Shown one piece after another: positions 15,466 through 24,816 of a stretch of DNA of 64,000 nucleotides (within the stretch, counting starts at the first letter, position 1; every line of letters begins with the position of its first letter). The stretch covers positions 215,246 through 279,245 of the forward strand of contig NZ_JAPZSK010000014.1 of NCBI RefSeq assembly GCF_027531815.1. Reading direction: 5' to 3'. The notes below the pieces were generated by a model. It worked only from the letters and a program-made list of their open reading frames with translations, was not told the DNA's origin and ran no database searches. This DNA comes from Gemmatimonas sp. GTDB taxonomy: Bacteria; Gemmatimonadota; Gemmatimonadetes; Gemmatimonadales; Gemmatimonadaceae. The translations under genes were made by a program, and so were the position numbers.

Positions 15466-18400
15466 ATGCTCGCTCGTCGATGGTTGTGGTCAGTCGTGGC
15501 GGGGAGGGCGCCCGCACTGCCGCGGGTAGCCGCTCTCGTCGCGCTGGCCGGAGTCCTGCTGGCCACGTCGGCCGTCCACGCCCTGCAGGCACAGGGGGCC
15601 ACCGGCACCGTACGCGGCACCGTCACCGACTCCTCCACCGGCCGCCCCGTGGCGGGGGTGCAGATGACCGTCGCCGGCGGTGCCGCGCGCGCGTCCACCG
15701 CGGAAAACGGCAGCTACCAGCTGACCGGCGTCCCCGCCGGTCGTGTGACCGTGCGTGCGCAGCGTCTGGGCTATGCCGCCTTCCAGCGCACCGTCGACCT
15801 GACGGCCGGCGGCACCGTGACGGTGGACATCCGCCTGCGCCCCGTGGCCGCCGTGCTCAGCACCATCGTGGCCACCGGCTACGGCAGCAGCCGCCGCGCC
15901 ACCGTGAGCAACGCCATTGCCAGTGTGGACAGCAGCGCCTTCGACGCCATTCCCGTGGTGAGCGTGGACAACGCGCTGCAGGGGCGCGTCCCCGGCGTGC
16001 AGGTCATGCAGAACAGCGGTGAGCCTGGCGGCGGCGTGTCGGTGCGCATCCGCGGCCCGGCCTCGCTCAACGCCGGCAGCCAGCCGCTCTACGTGATCGA
16101 CGGCGTCCCCATGCTGCAGGGCACGTTCGAGCAGATCACCGGCACCAGCGGCCAGCGCATGACCCCCATCTCGGGCATCAACCCCGACGACATCGCCTCC
16201 ATTGACGTGCTCAAGGACGCCGCCGCCGCCGCCATTTACGGGTCGCGCGGCTCCAACGGCGTCATCGTCATTACCACCAAGCGTGGCGCCGGCGGCAACC
16301 GCTTCCGCTTCAACATGAGCGCCTACACCGCCTCGCAGGAGGTGGAACGCACCGTCGACCTGCTCAATGCCACCGACTACGTGGCGGTGATGAATGAGGC
16401 GCGCACCAACCAGGGGCTCGCCCCGCGCTTCGCCCCGGGCACCGACAGCATCAACACCGACTGGCAGGCCGCTGTCTTCCGTCAGGCGCCCATGAGCGAA
16501 GTCAACATGAGCGTGAGCGGCGGCACCGACCGCCTCCGCATGTTCCTCAGCGGCAGCGACACGCGCCAGACGGGTATCGTCATCGGCTCCGACTACCAGC
16601 GGCAGGCGGTGCGCCTCAACACCGACGCGCAGGCCACCAGCAAGCTCACCATCACCTCCAACATCGGCCTCACCCGCGAGTCCAACGATCGCGTGCCGGG
16701 CGACCAGAACATCGACGGCGTCGTCACCAACGCGCTGGCCATGCAGCCCTTCTCGCCGGTGCGCGGCAACTCCTTTGGCTTCGCCGGCATCGCCAATGGC
16801 CTCATCTACTCCAACCCGGTGGCCACCGCCACCTACAGCTCGCTCAACGTGAGCACGCTGCGCGCGCTGGGGAACCTCGAGGCCCGCTACGCGCTCACCA
16901 ACAAGATCAACATCTCCGCGCGCCTCGGCACCGACCTCTACGCGCTCGACGAGCTGCGCTGGCGCTCCCCCAAGGTGGATCGCGCCGTGAGCACCAGCGT
17001 GGGCGGTGAAGGCGCTGACGGCCGCACGCGAGCCTTCCGCCTGCTGGCCGAAACCTTCGGCAACTGGGACGTCATCGACTCCGACAACCAGACGCTGCGC
17101 GTGACGGCCGGCGCCAGCCAGGAGCGCAACAACACGAACTTCAACTACGTGGCCGGCACGGGCTTCCCCACCGGCTTCGAGCGCTACGTGCGTAACGCCG
17201 CGCAGGTGTCGGTGTTCGACGGCGGCGAGACCGAGAACACGCTGGTGTCGTACTTCACCCGCGCCAACTGGACGTGGCGTGAGCGCTACGTGGTGACCGC
17301 CAGCTTGCGGCGCGACGGTTCGTCACGCTTCGGCGACAACAGCCGCTACGGCAACTTCGCGGCGCTCTCCGGCGCGTGGACCGTGAGCGACGAAAGCTGG
17401 GCCAGCGCGCTCTCCCGTCTCATGACGCTCAAGCTGCGCGCCAGCCGCGGCGCCACCGGCAACCAGCAGATTGCCGACTTCGGCAGCCGCACCCTCGCCG
17501 CCGCCAACCCGTACGCCGGCATTGCGGGGCTCGCGCCTTCGCAGCTGGGCAACCCCAACCTGCGCTGGGAGCGCACCACCGAAACCGACATCGGCGCCGA
17601 CCTGGGCTTCTTCAACGGACGCGTCAACCTGGTGGTGGACTGGTACAACCGCGCCACTGCCGACCTGCTGGTGAACCGCCCAGTGGCCGCCACCAGCGGC
17701 TACAGCACTGTGGCCGACAACGTGGGATCGCTGCGCAACCGCGGTGTGGACATGCAGCTGCAGACGATCAACATCCGCCGGCCCGGCACCGGGGGCTTCG
17801 AGTGGACCAGTGACCTCAACATCACCTGGAACCGCAATCTCATCACCGCGCTCTCCGACGGACAGCCGGTGAACTCCACCACCTCGGGACGCCTCACAAG
17901 CGTGGCCATGGTGGGCAAGCCCATCGGCACGTTCTTCATCTACGACTTCCTGCGCGTGGATCCGGCCACCGGCAACGCCATCTATCGCCGCGGCGACGGT
18001 GGGGAAACGCTGACGCCGGTCACCGCCGACCTCTCCACCAATCTGGGCAGCGCGCAGCCCGACTACTTCGGCGGTCTCACCAACTCGGTGCGCTGGAAGG
18101 GACTCGACTTCCGCGCCTTCCTGCAGTTCACGCAGGGGAATGAGATCCTCAACATGAACCGGCTCTTCGCCGATGACGGCGGCAACTCGTCGGACAACAA
18201 GTTCGCCAACGTGCGCAACCGCTGGCAGAAGCCGGGTGACATCACCAACCAGCCACGCATGGGCAGCACCGGCGGCGCCCGCTTCATGTCCGACCGCTTC
18301 ATCGAGGACGGCTCCTTCGTGCGCCTGCAGGAAGTCACCCTCGGGTGGCGTCTCCCGGCGTCGATCGCCAAGCAGGTGCGCGCCGACAACGCCCGTCTCT

Positions 18401-18558
18401 ACGTGAGCGGTCGCAACCTCGTCACGTGGACCAACTACACGGGCTACAACCCCGACGTCAACTCGGCCGGCACCAACGCGAATCTCTCGCTCGGCGTCGA
18501 CTTCTACGCGTACCCCCTGGCCCGCACCTGGACCGTGGGCATCAACGCCGGATGGTGA
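15466..18558 (+). CDS. SusC/RagA-family TonB-linked outer-membrane protein
   Basis: A 1030-residue protein with a signal peptide ending near LQAQG. A carboxypeptidase-regulatory-like domain spans about residues 48-125 (GTVRGTVTDSSTGRPVAGVQ). The SusC plug signatures follow: LQGRVPGVQVMQNSGEPGG, SVRIRGPASLNAGSQPLYVID and ASIDVLKDAAAAAIYGSRG. The barrel ends in GINAGW. With SusD it forms a pedal-bin importer for oligosaccharides or peptides. The stop overlaps or abuts the SusD start. No polysaccharide-degrading enzyme is nearby, but a secreted subtilase is coded divergently, so peptide uptake is a fair guess. Confidence 0.94.
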   Translation: MLARRWLWSVVAGRAPALPRVAALVALAGVLLATSAVHALQAQGATGTVRGTVTDSSTGRPVAGVQMTVAGGAARASTAENGSYQLTGVPAGRVTVRAQRLGYAAFQRTVDLTAGGTVTVDIRLRPVAAVLSTIVATGYGSSRRATVSNAIASVDSSAFDAIPVVSVDNALQGRVPGVQVMQNSGEPGGGVSVRIRGPASLNAGSQPLYVIDGVPMLQGTFEQITGTSGQRMTPISGINPDDIASIDVLKDAAAAAIYGSRGSNGVIVITTKRGAGGNRFRFNMSAYTASQEVERTVDLLNATDYVAVMNEARTNQGLAPRFAPGTDSINTDWQAAVFRQAPMSEVNMSVSGGTDRLRMFLSGSDTRQTGIVIGSDYQRQAVRLNTDAQATSKLTITSNIGLTRESNDRVPGDQNIDGVVTNALAMQPFSPVRGNSFGFAGIANGLIYSNPVATATYSSLNVSTLRALGNLEARYALTNKINISARLGTDLYALDELRWRSPKVDRAVSTSVGGEGADGRTRAFRLLAETFGNWDVIDSDNQTLRVTAGASQERNNTNFNYVAGTGFPTGFERYVRNAAQVSVFDGGETENTLVSYFTRANWTWRERYVVTASLRRDGSSRFGDNSRYGNFAALSGAWTVSDESWASALSRLMTLKLRASRGATGNQQIADFGSRTLAAANPYAGIAGLAPSQLGNPNLRWERTTETDIGADLGFFNGRVNLVVDWYNRATADLLVNRPVAATSGYSTVADNVGSLRNRGVDMQLQTINIRRPGTGGFEWTSDLNITWNRNLITALSDGQPVNSTTSGRLTSVAMVGKPIGTFFIYDFLRVDPATGNAIYRRGDGGETLTPVTADLSTNLGSAQPDYFGGLTNSVRWKGLDFRAFLQFTQGNEILNMNRLFADDGGNSSDNKFANVRNRWQKPGDITNQPRMGSTGGARFMSDRFIEDGSFVRLQEVTLGWRLPASIAKQVRADNARLYVSGRNLVTWTNYTGYNPDVNSAGTNANLSLGVDFYAYPLARTWTVGINAGW

Positions 18559-18560
18559 TC

Positions 18561-19946
18561 ATGACTTCCCTCAAGACTCGCACCCGATCGCTCGCGCGCC
18601 TGGCCGCACTGGCCGCCGTGGTCGCCACCACTGCCTGCGACGGCATTCTGCAGACGGAGCCGGTCACCTCGCTCCCGCAGGACCTCATGATTCAGGACGC
18701 CGCCACGGCCACCGCGTCCCTCAACGGCGTCTACGACGCCCTGCAGAGCGGCAGCTACTACGGACTCACGGCGAAGCTCGTGGGCGATCTCGCCGCCGAC
18801 AACACCGTCTGGTCGGGCACCTTCCAGTTCCTCGGGGAGATGCAGACCAACCGCATGCAGGCCGACAACCAGGAAGTCACCGCCTTCTGGACGGCGATCT
18901 ACTCCAGCGTGAATCGCGCCAACCTGATCATCGACAAGGTGCCCACGGTGAGCGCCATCCCGGAGCCCACCCGCTCCGATGTCATGGGACAGGCGTACTT
19001 CATTCGCGCCCTCGGCTTCCACAACCTGGTCAAGTACTGGGGCCCCGTGCCCATCCCCACCAAGGTCACCACCGGGCCCGACGAGTCCAAGAGCTATGTG
19101 CGCACGCCGGTCAACGACGTGTACACGCAGGTGCTCAAAGATCTCGACAGCGCCCAGACGCTCACGCGCAACACCACCAACACGCGCTTCGCCACCCCCA
19201 CGGCGGCGCGGGCACTGCGGGCCCGCGTGCTCTTCTACCGCGCGGGGCTCCCGGGGAACGCCAACAGCCAGGCCGACTATCAGGCGGCGCTGGATGTGGC
19301 CAACCAGGTGCTGGCGGGGCGTGACACGCTGGTGGTGCCCTACGCCGACCTCTTCTCGGCGCTGGGCAGCAACACCACCGAGGACATCTTCCGCGTGGCC
19401 TTCAACGCCACCGAAAGCAATGGCCTCAGCAACTACTACCTCTCGGTGGGGCGCGCCGAAGTGGCGCCCAGCGCCGGACTCGACGCGGCGTACCCCGCCG
19501 GCGACATCCGCCGCACCGTGACCGTGCGCCCCAGCGGCGTGGCGGCACGTCCGCTCAACGGCACCAAGTGGTCGGCGCGTCCGGGCACGGAGCACGTGCA
19601 CGTGATTCGTCTGGCCGAGGTGGTGCTCATCAAGGCCGAAGCACTGGCGCGGCTCAATCGCTTGCCCGAGGCGGTGGCGCAGTACAACAAGGTGCGCGTG
19701 CGCGCGGGGCTGGCGCCGCACACCTTCGGCACTCAGGTCACCACGCAGGCGGAGGTCATCAGCCAGATCGAACTCGAGCGTCGTCTCGAGCTCGCGCTCG
19801 AAGGCGATCGCTGGCCCGATCTCGTCCGGCTGGGGCGCGTGATTCAGGTGAAGGGGATTCAGGACCGTGCGGGTCAGGCGCTCTTCCCCCTGCCCATTCG
19901 CGACCTGCGCGTCTCCCCGCTGCTGACGCAGAACCCGGGGTACTGA
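18561..19946 (+). CDS. SusD/RagB-family substrate-binding lipoprotein
   Basis: A 461-residue lipoprotein; the mature N-terminus is Cys in TTACDGILQTEP, a typical SusD start after the lipobox. Conserved SusD segments are AYFIRALGFHNLVKYWGPVPI (TPR part), RALRARVLFYRAG and, near the end, LERRLELALEGDRWPDLVRLG. It caps the SusC barrel and binds the ligand. Possible starts are ATG 18552, which overlaps the SusC stop, or ATG 18561; I chose the latter. The frame is open far upstream inside SusC, but that part is a shadow. The protein is shorter than many Bacteroidetes SusD proteins yet has both ends of the family. Confidence 0.92.
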   Translation: MTSLKTRTRSLARLAALAAVVATTACDGILQTEPVTSLPQDLMIQDAATATASLNGVYDALQSGSYYGLTAKLVGDLAADNTVWSGTFQFLGEMQTNRMQADNQEVTAFWTAIYSSVNRANLIIDKVPTVSAIPEPTRSDVMGQAYFIRALGFHNLVKYWGPVPIPTKVTTGPDESKSYVRTPVNDVYTQVLKDLDSAQTLTRNTTNTRFATPTAARALRARVLFYRAGLPGNANSQADYQAALDVANQVLAGRDTLVVPYADLFSALGSNTTEDIFRVAFNATESNGLSNYYLSVGRAEVAPSAGLDAAYPAGDIRRTVTVRPSGVAARPLNGTKWSARPGTEHVHVIRLAEVVLIKAEALARLNRLPEAVAQYNKVRVRAGLAPHTFGTQVTTQAEVISQIELERRLELALEGDRWPDLVRLGRVIQVKGIQDRAGQALFPLPIRDLRVSPLLTQNPGY

Positions 19947-19976
19947 CCGGCGCGGCGCGTCGTCTCGCAACACTTG

Positions 19977-20016
19977 CAGGGGGTGGGAATCGGCCGGTGC
20001 CGGTTCCCGCCCCCTG
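19977..20016 (+). terminator. Strong hairpin at the end of the SusCD operon
   Basis: CAGGGGG-T-GGGAA (19977-19989) pairs with TTCCC-G-CCCCCTG (20004-20016), with a G+C-rich, partly paired loop. It begins 30 bases after the SusD stop. There is no run of T after it, so it may act with Rho or as an RNA-stabilising stem. Confidence 0.6.
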
Positions 20017-20065
20017 TGTGCATGCGCCCCCCGGGGCTGCGGTGACAGCCGCGCCAGCACCCGCG

Positions 20066-20552
20066 AAAAGGTGCACGCGCGTTACGGGCATGGGCTGGGA
20101 GTACACGCACGTGGCCATCGACGATCACTCGCGGTTGGCCGATGACGAAGTCCTCGCCGATGAAACGGCGGAGACCACGGCCGGCGTTCTGCGGTGCGCG
20201 GTGGCGTGGTACGCCGCGCAGGGCATCGCGGTGGAACCCCTGCCGACGGATGACGGCAGTGCCGATCGCTCGCACCACTTTGCCCACGTGGCCCTCGAGC
20301 TCGGGATCAGCCACCGCTTTACCCAAGCCTATCGGCCGCAGACCAACGGCAAGGCGGAGCGCTTCATTCGCACGCTGCTCACCGAATGCGCCTACGCCAC
20401 CGCCTACGGTCGCGCGGCCAGACGCACGGCCGCCTTACCGACCGACCTGACCTGCTACGACTTTTACCGACGGCATAGCGCCCGCAACGACGCCCTACCG
20501 GCCTCACGCCTGCCCATCGCTGTGTGAACAACGTCTTTGCCATTTACAACGA
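20066..20552 (+). mobile_element. IS481-family transposase remnant (C-terminal half) with one terminal repeat
   Basis: The plus-strand frame ending at 20527 encodes the DDE core and tail of an IS481 transposase: WEYTHVAIDDHSRL, YRPQTNGKAERFIRTLLTE and RRHSARNDALPASRLPIAV. The 5-prime half is missing. The second catalytic block reads TDDGSAD where active relatives have TDNGSAY, so decay is under way. The end sequence at about 20524-20552 (GTGAACAA to CATTTACAAC) is the terminal repeat. The element is not functional. Confidence 0.75.
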
Positions 20553-21845
20553 GCGCGGCGCCACGCGCAGCAGCTGGGCATAGTACGTCTTCACCGTGTC
20601 GATGTGCCGGGCATGGAACGCACGATAGAGCACGACGTCCCTGAGCGCATCGCCACGGTGTTTCAGCACCAGCCGATGCTCGTCGTAGTCCGGTCCATCG
20701 GAGCTCCTGTGGGGCTGCAGCTGCTGCTCGATCCGGGTGTAGTCGCCTGGCGCCGCCCGCCAGTGGCTTGAGCGGAACGTCGCCGCCAGCCGTCCTCGCC
20801 ACGACCTGTCGTCTGCCATCACCCAGCCTCGCTCACTGACCGCCACCCCCTCGGCGGTGACGGTCACCCGCTTGACCGAAGCGGCCAGGGTGAAGGACAC
20901 CAGCGCCAGGAACACGAACACGCCACAGACGGGCAGGCTCATGAGCACGAGGATCGCCGGTTGGAGGGCCACCCCGTGCGTGCCGAACTGACGCAGGCCA
21001 AAGTTGAGCAGGCCCAACCCGCAGGCGCCGAACATCAGCGCAAGCACGAGGGTAATGGCCACCACCGCGGGGCCAGCACGCTCCGTGAACATGAGCGGCA
21101 GCCGCCGTCCCGCATAGAGCGCCGGCCGTCCTTCGGCGCGTTGGTCCTGAATGGTATCCCTGGCGACGATGCGCCACGGGAAAATGAACCAGATCAGCAA
21201 GAACACGCCGAGCCCGATTTCCGCCATCCGCGTGGAGAAGAGCCGGGCCAGCGCGATGCCGACGAGACCACCGACGACCAGAGCGCCAATCATCTTGACC
21301 ACATGGTCGCCCAGGTACGATGCGGGGGATACCCGCGCCTGTCTGCTCATCCGCACCGCGAACACGAGGTCGACCACGGCCAGCAAGAGGATGGGGGCAT
21401 AGCGGACCGTCGTGTGCCGGAGCACCTCCAGCGTGTCCGCATTGATGAAGCCGTTGGGGCCAAGCAATCGTGCCGGGTCGTGCGCCGCAAACACGCTGAG
21501 CAGCAACCCCAGAATGCTGCTGCCGATCACGACACCCACCGTGCCCATCACCAGCTGGAGCCAGGAGCCGATCCGGTGACCGGAACGATCGATGCCTGCG
21601 AACTGCATGACGATACTCGCGGCCAGGATGGCGCCGCTGGTCCAGACGAGGTTGGTCCAGAGGGCCCACGCCAGATCCCGGTAGCCCCAGCGCTGTAGCA
21701 GCACCAGGAGCAGGAGGATCGCGCCATTAAGCCAATTGCGCACCGCGATCAACGCGTCGACGCGTTGCCAGCTCCTTTCCAGTTCTTCCAGCGAAACGAC
21801 GGCATTCATGTCGTGGGGGGCGTCGTGTGTTGCATCGTGCGACAC
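20544..21845 (-). CDS. Polytopic membrane protein of unknown function
   Basis: A 433-residue protein with about eight hydrophobic segments between residues 35 and 325 and a soluble C-terminal tail of about 110 residues. The tail has an Arg/His-rich part (DYDEHRLVLKHRGDALRDVVLYRAFHARHI). The N-terminus is His/Asp-rich (MSHDATHDAPHD). I do not recognise the family. The stop codon TAA and the last codons lie in the terminal repeat of the IS481 remnant, so the original C-terminus may have been replaced by the insertion. About 250 bases separate it from the CBS gene on the other strand. Confidence 0.6.
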   Translation of the reverse strand: MSHDATHDAPHDMNAVVSLEELERSWQRVDALIAVRNWLNGAILLLLVLLQRWGYRDLAWALWTNLVWTSGAILAASIVMQFAGIDRSGHRIGSWLQLVMGTVGVVIGSSILGLLLSVFAAHDPARLLGPNGFINADTLEVLRHTTVRYAPILLLAVVDLVFAVRMSRQARVSPASYLGDHVVKMIGALVVGGLVGIALARLFSTRMAEIGLGVFLLIWFIFPWRIVARDTIQDQRAEGRPALYAGRRLPLMFTERAGPAVVAITLVLALMFGACGLGLLNFGLRQFGTHGVALQPAILVLMSLPVCGVFVFLALVSFTLAASVKRVTVTAEGVAVSERGWVMADDRSWRGRLAATFRSSHWRAAPGDYTRIEQQLQPHRSSDGPDYDEHRLVLKHRGDALRDVVLYRAFHARHIDTVKTYYAQLLRVAPRSL

Positions 21846-22099
21846 GTGCGGCGCGCCGTCCGCGTGAGCGGGACGCCCCGGCCATCGAGGCGTTTCCGGC
21901 GCTTCTGGTTCACACCCGACGCGTGTGCGCCGCTACCCGTAACCGGGCGGCAGGGCGGGCTGAACGCGTCGTGCGGTCCGTCCATGCCCCAGGCTGCCGC
22001 CGACCATGCCGGCGCCGCCTGTGAGGACCACGGGCCTCGTGACAGGGTGGGGCGGTTGGCCACCGGTTCGACCGATTCCCGCCAGGCAGGGAGCTCTCC

Positions 22100-22543
22100 G
22101 TGCGCGTCAGAGACATCATGACCACCAAGGTGTTCACCATCCAAGCGGGCAAGCACCTGCGCGCTGTCGAAGCGATCATGAAGTGGGCACATGGGCGGCA
22201 TGTCCCGGTGGTGGATGACCATGGGCGGCTGGTCGGCGTTGTCAGCCATCGGGATCTCATGCGCGCCGCCGTTTCAACCCTGCAGGTCCGGATCAGCGAG
22301 GTCGAGCGCATGCAGCACAACGCCACCATCGAAGTGCGCCAGATCATGCAGGCGCCCACGGCCACGATCAGGCCGGACGAACGGGTGCAGCGCGCGGCTC
22401 ACCTCATGCGGTCCCTGAGAATCGGGTGCCTCCCGGTGCGCGAGGACCAGCACCGCGTGGGCATCGTGACGGAGGCGGACCTGCTGCATATCGTCGCGGA
22501 GTTGCCGGACGCCGCGCTGGCCCCACGGCCCGCGCTCGGGTAG
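22100..22543 (+). CDS. CBS-domain pair protein
   Basis: A 147-residue protein consisting of two CBS motifs. The first is about residues 1-60 (MRVRDIMTTKVFTI, then GRHVPVVDDHGRLVGVVSHRDLM) and the second about 75-135 (RQIMQAPTATIRPDERV, then IGCLPVREDQHRVGIVTEADLL). Such stand-alone pairs bind adenine nucleotides and sense energy state. The start is a GTG with GGGAG 6 bases upstream. It stands alone; neither neighbour suggests a partner. Confidence 0.88.
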   Translation: MRVRDIMTTKVFTIQAGKHLRAVEAIMKWAHGRHVPVVDDHGRLVGVVSHRDLMRAAVSTLQVRISEVERMQHNATIEVRQIMQAPTATIRPDERVQRAAHLMRSLRIGCLPVREDQHRVGIVTEADLLHIVAELPDAALAPRPALG

Positions 22544-22584
22544 GCGGTCGGCGTGCGCTCCGGTGGGCCGGCCAGTGCCCCGCC

Positions 22585-23012
22585 CTATCGCACCATCCGC
22601 AGCACGTTGGTGCGCAACGCCGCCGGGGCCGTGGTAACGGGATCGTTCAGGTAGAACTCGTATGCCGGGCCCACCGGCTGCCGGCTCTGGGCCACCAGCC
22701 ACTGCTGCAAGGCGTCGTGCGCGGCCCCGATGTGGTCGTAGGGCCCCGTGTCGGCGCACACCGCGGCCGGACCGGCCGGCAGCGTCGTGGCCTGCACGTC
22801 GCCGGCGCCGCGCAGCGCCGTGGCGAAGGGCATGCCGATCTCCAGGTCCAGATCCTGCCAGTCCATGTTGTGGTACGCCACAAACGGCGGCCCGGCCGGG
22901 CTGCCGCCGCCTGGGCCATGATCGCCCCCCACGCCGGCCCCAGCACCGCTGAGAGCTGCGCCAGCCGCGCCCTCGCACTTGCGAATCTCGTGCGCCGCGA
23001 AGGCGCAACCAT
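22585..23012 (-). pseudogene. GyrI-like/AraC effector-binding domain protein, apparently frameshifted
   Basis: Two minus-strand frames each carry part of one domain. The N-terminal part (SARARLAQLSAVLGPAWGAIMAQ) is in one frame, starting at ATG 23012. The C-terminal part (SPAGPPFVAYHNMDWQDLDL, then LRGAGDVQATTLPAGPAA and GPAYEFYLNDP) is in another and ends at 22585. GPPF-Y-H followed by D-E-G-P is the hallmark of GyrI-like small-molecule-binding domains. The switch falls near 22920 in a Gly/Ala-rich stretch. A sequencing error would restore a 140-residue protein. Confidence 0.55.
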
Positions 23013-23082
23013 CAGGGTTTCCCCGGACCGCGCCGGGGTTACGTCGGTGACGCGCTGGAAAGACCCGACTCCGCCGCCGCGG

Positions 23083-23940
23083 TCAATCCACCGGCAGGTG
23101 CTTCTCGTACCCCAGCACCGTCTCTGCCCGCTTCGAGCGCAAGAGTGGATAGAACAGCTGGTGGTACCACCGCTCCTGCCCGTGCCGCCGGTCGTCCTTG
23201 AGGCCGTACGCCGGCGGATACTGCCGGGTGATGCGGGACGTACCGAGCAGGATGTCCCAGAGGAAGAGCAGGTTGCCGTAGTTCCCCTGGTACAGGCCTA
23301 TGCCGTCGTCCTGCGTGAGGGCATGGTGCGCGTAATGCGTGGCTGGCGTGGAGATGGTGCGCTCCAGCACCCACGCGAGCGGGTGCAGCACACGGTACCG
23401 GTACAGCCACTGATCCCAGCGCACCGCCGAGTGGGCGCCGATGATGACGCAGAGTTTGACCACGCTGTACCACACGAACGTCCAGCCGAAGCCCAGGTAG
23501 AGCAGCGCCCCACCCAGCCAGAGCCCGGGCATCATGGCGTAGTAGAACAGGTTGTTCCGGTACACCACGCGCACGCTCATGTACGACGCACTGTGGTGCG
23601 CGCGGTGCAGTGGCCACAGCACGCTGGTGTGCGACAGCCGGTGCCACCAGTACTGGGTGAAGTCGTCGGCCACGAGCAGCGTGAGGATCATGGCCCAGAG
23701 TGGCCAGTCCGCCCACGCATCGCGCAGGTCGGGGAACAGCCACGCGCACAGCGCGCGACCGGCCGCGAAGACGCTCCCGGACACGATCGGGAACATGATG
23801 CCCACGGCCACGTCGAGGCGATTGTCCTCTCGCCCGGCCTCCGGGGCGAAGAACTTCCCGATGAGCACCTCGCCGATGCCGAAGGTCAGGAAGATCGCCA
23901 CGACGGCGAGGAGCTGAACGAGCTGTTGGTCGGGGTGCAT
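23083..23940 (-). CDS. Sterol desaturase / fatty acid hydroxylase superfamily membrane enzyme
   Basis: A 285-residue protein with four or five membrane segments. The di-iron histidine cluster is complete: HRLSH (100-104), HRAHH (112-116) and HYAHH (202-206), plus His170. These enzymes hydroxylate or desaturate lipids using a non-heme di-iron centre. The substrate is not predictable; bacterial members act on carotenoids, sphingolipids, hopanoids or fatty acids. It is divergent from the PaaI gene across 417 bases. Confidence 0.88.
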   Translation of the reverse strand: MHPDQQLVQLLAVVAIFLTFGIGEVLIGKFFAPEAGREDNRLDVAVGIMFPIVSGSVFAAGRALCAWLFPDLRDAWADWPLWAMILTLLVADDFTQYWWHRLSHTSVLWPLHRAHHSASYMSVRVVYRNNLFYYAMMPGLWLGGALLYLGFGWTFVWYSVVKLCVIIGAHSAVRWDQWLYRYRVLHPLAWVLERTISTPATHYAHHALTQDDGIGLYQGNYGNLLFLWDILLGTSRITRQYPPAYGLKDDRRHGQERWYHQLFYPLLRSKRAETVLGYEKHLPVD

Positions 23941-24064
23941 GCCGAATGGTGGGCCCCAAGATCGCCAGGTGGCAAGCGCGGCGGCCGGGGATCAATGGGA
24001 CTGCAACCGCCGCCTGCTGGCCAGATGGAGCCGTGCGCTCCCCCGGGGGGGCCGCGTCCGGCCG

Positions 24065-24076
24065 TATGATATCATT
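24065..24076. promoter_or_regulatory. Palindromic promoter-like site in a 417-bp divergent intergenic region
   Basis: ATGATATCAT at 24066-24075 is a perfect 10-bp palindrome, with TATGAT (24065-24070) readable as a -10 box for the PaaI operon and TATCAT for the opposite strand. It is an AT-rich island in otherwise GC-rich DNA between the desaturase and PaaI genes. The rest of 23941-24357 shows only short CCAGCTCC repetitions and no gene. Confidence 0.4.
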
Positions 24077-24357
24077 GGAGGTCGCCGGGATGGCGGATGC
24101 GCCGAGGCGCGGCGGCCGGCCTCGAATCACCCATATATTCCACCGCGTCCCCGTGCGCCGCCGTGCCCCGCCATCTCCCAGCCAGCTCCAAGCCAGCTCC
24201 CAGCCACCTTACCGCCATCTCCCCTCATGCCCCTCGCGGACATCCTTCGACGCCCAGCACGCCCACCGCGTCCTTCTCCCGTGCGACCGGCACTGCCGTG
24301 CGGTGCACCGCAAGGCGGTGCGACGCAAGCTGGTGATGCCGCCGCCCGGGGCCCGCG

Positions 24358-24816
24358 ATGACGCCGCAGGAGGTGGCCGAGGCGTGCCGTGACGCCATGT
24401 GGCAGGGGGACCACGCCTCGCAGTGGCTGGGGATGGCGGTGGTAGCGGTGGGACCCGGCACCGCCACCGTGACCATGACCGTGCGCGCGGAGATGGTGAA
24501 CGGGCACGGGGTGGCGCATGGCGGGCTGGTGGCGACGCTGGCGGACAGCGCCTTCGCCTTTGCCTGCAACGCCTACAACGAGGTGACCGTCGCGGCGGGC
24601 TTCGACGTCAACCTGCTGGCGGCGGCGCGGCTGGGCGATGTGCTCACCGCCCTGGCGGTGGAGGTGCACAAGGGAGGACGCAGTGGTGTGTACGACGTGG
24701 CCGTGTCCAACCAGCGCGGGGAGCGGGTGGCAGCGTTTCGCGGGCGCTCGCGCACCATGAAGGGGACACCGCTGGTACCAGGCGTGCCCATGGGGCCGCC
24801 GCCGGGGGCGGCGTAA
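24358..24816 (+). CDS. paaI: PaaI-type hotdog-fold acyl-CoA thioesterase
   Basis: A 152-residue hotdog protein. The catalytic signature is NGHGVAHGGLVATLADSAFAFACN (quoted in part: HGGLVATLAD), with the general-base Asp in TLAD. PaaI hydrolyses phenylacetyl-CoA or its hydroxylated products and protects the CoA pool in phenylacetate metabolism. The stop TAA shares its last A with the ATG of the PaaK gene. No other paa catabolic gene (paaABCDE, paaG, paaZ) is in the window, so this pair may be a CoA-recycling or sensing unit rather than a full pathway. Confidence 0.85.
   Translation: MTPQEVAEACRDAMWQGDHASQWLGMAVVAVGPGTATVTMTVRAEMVNGHGVAHGGLVATLADSAFAFACNAYNEVTVAAGFDVNLLAAARLGDVLTALAVEVHKGGRSGVYDVAVSNQRGERVAAFRGRSRTMKGTPLVPGVPMGPPPGAA

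Noticed and set aside
18504..20060. A 518-codon minus-strand frame opposite SusD
   Set aside because: His/Arg/Val-rich antisense shadow of a well-supported SusD gene.
20066..20527. The IS481 frame as an active transposase
   Set aside because: The N-terminal half is missing and a catalytic-region motif has changed (TDDGSAD for TDNGSAY).
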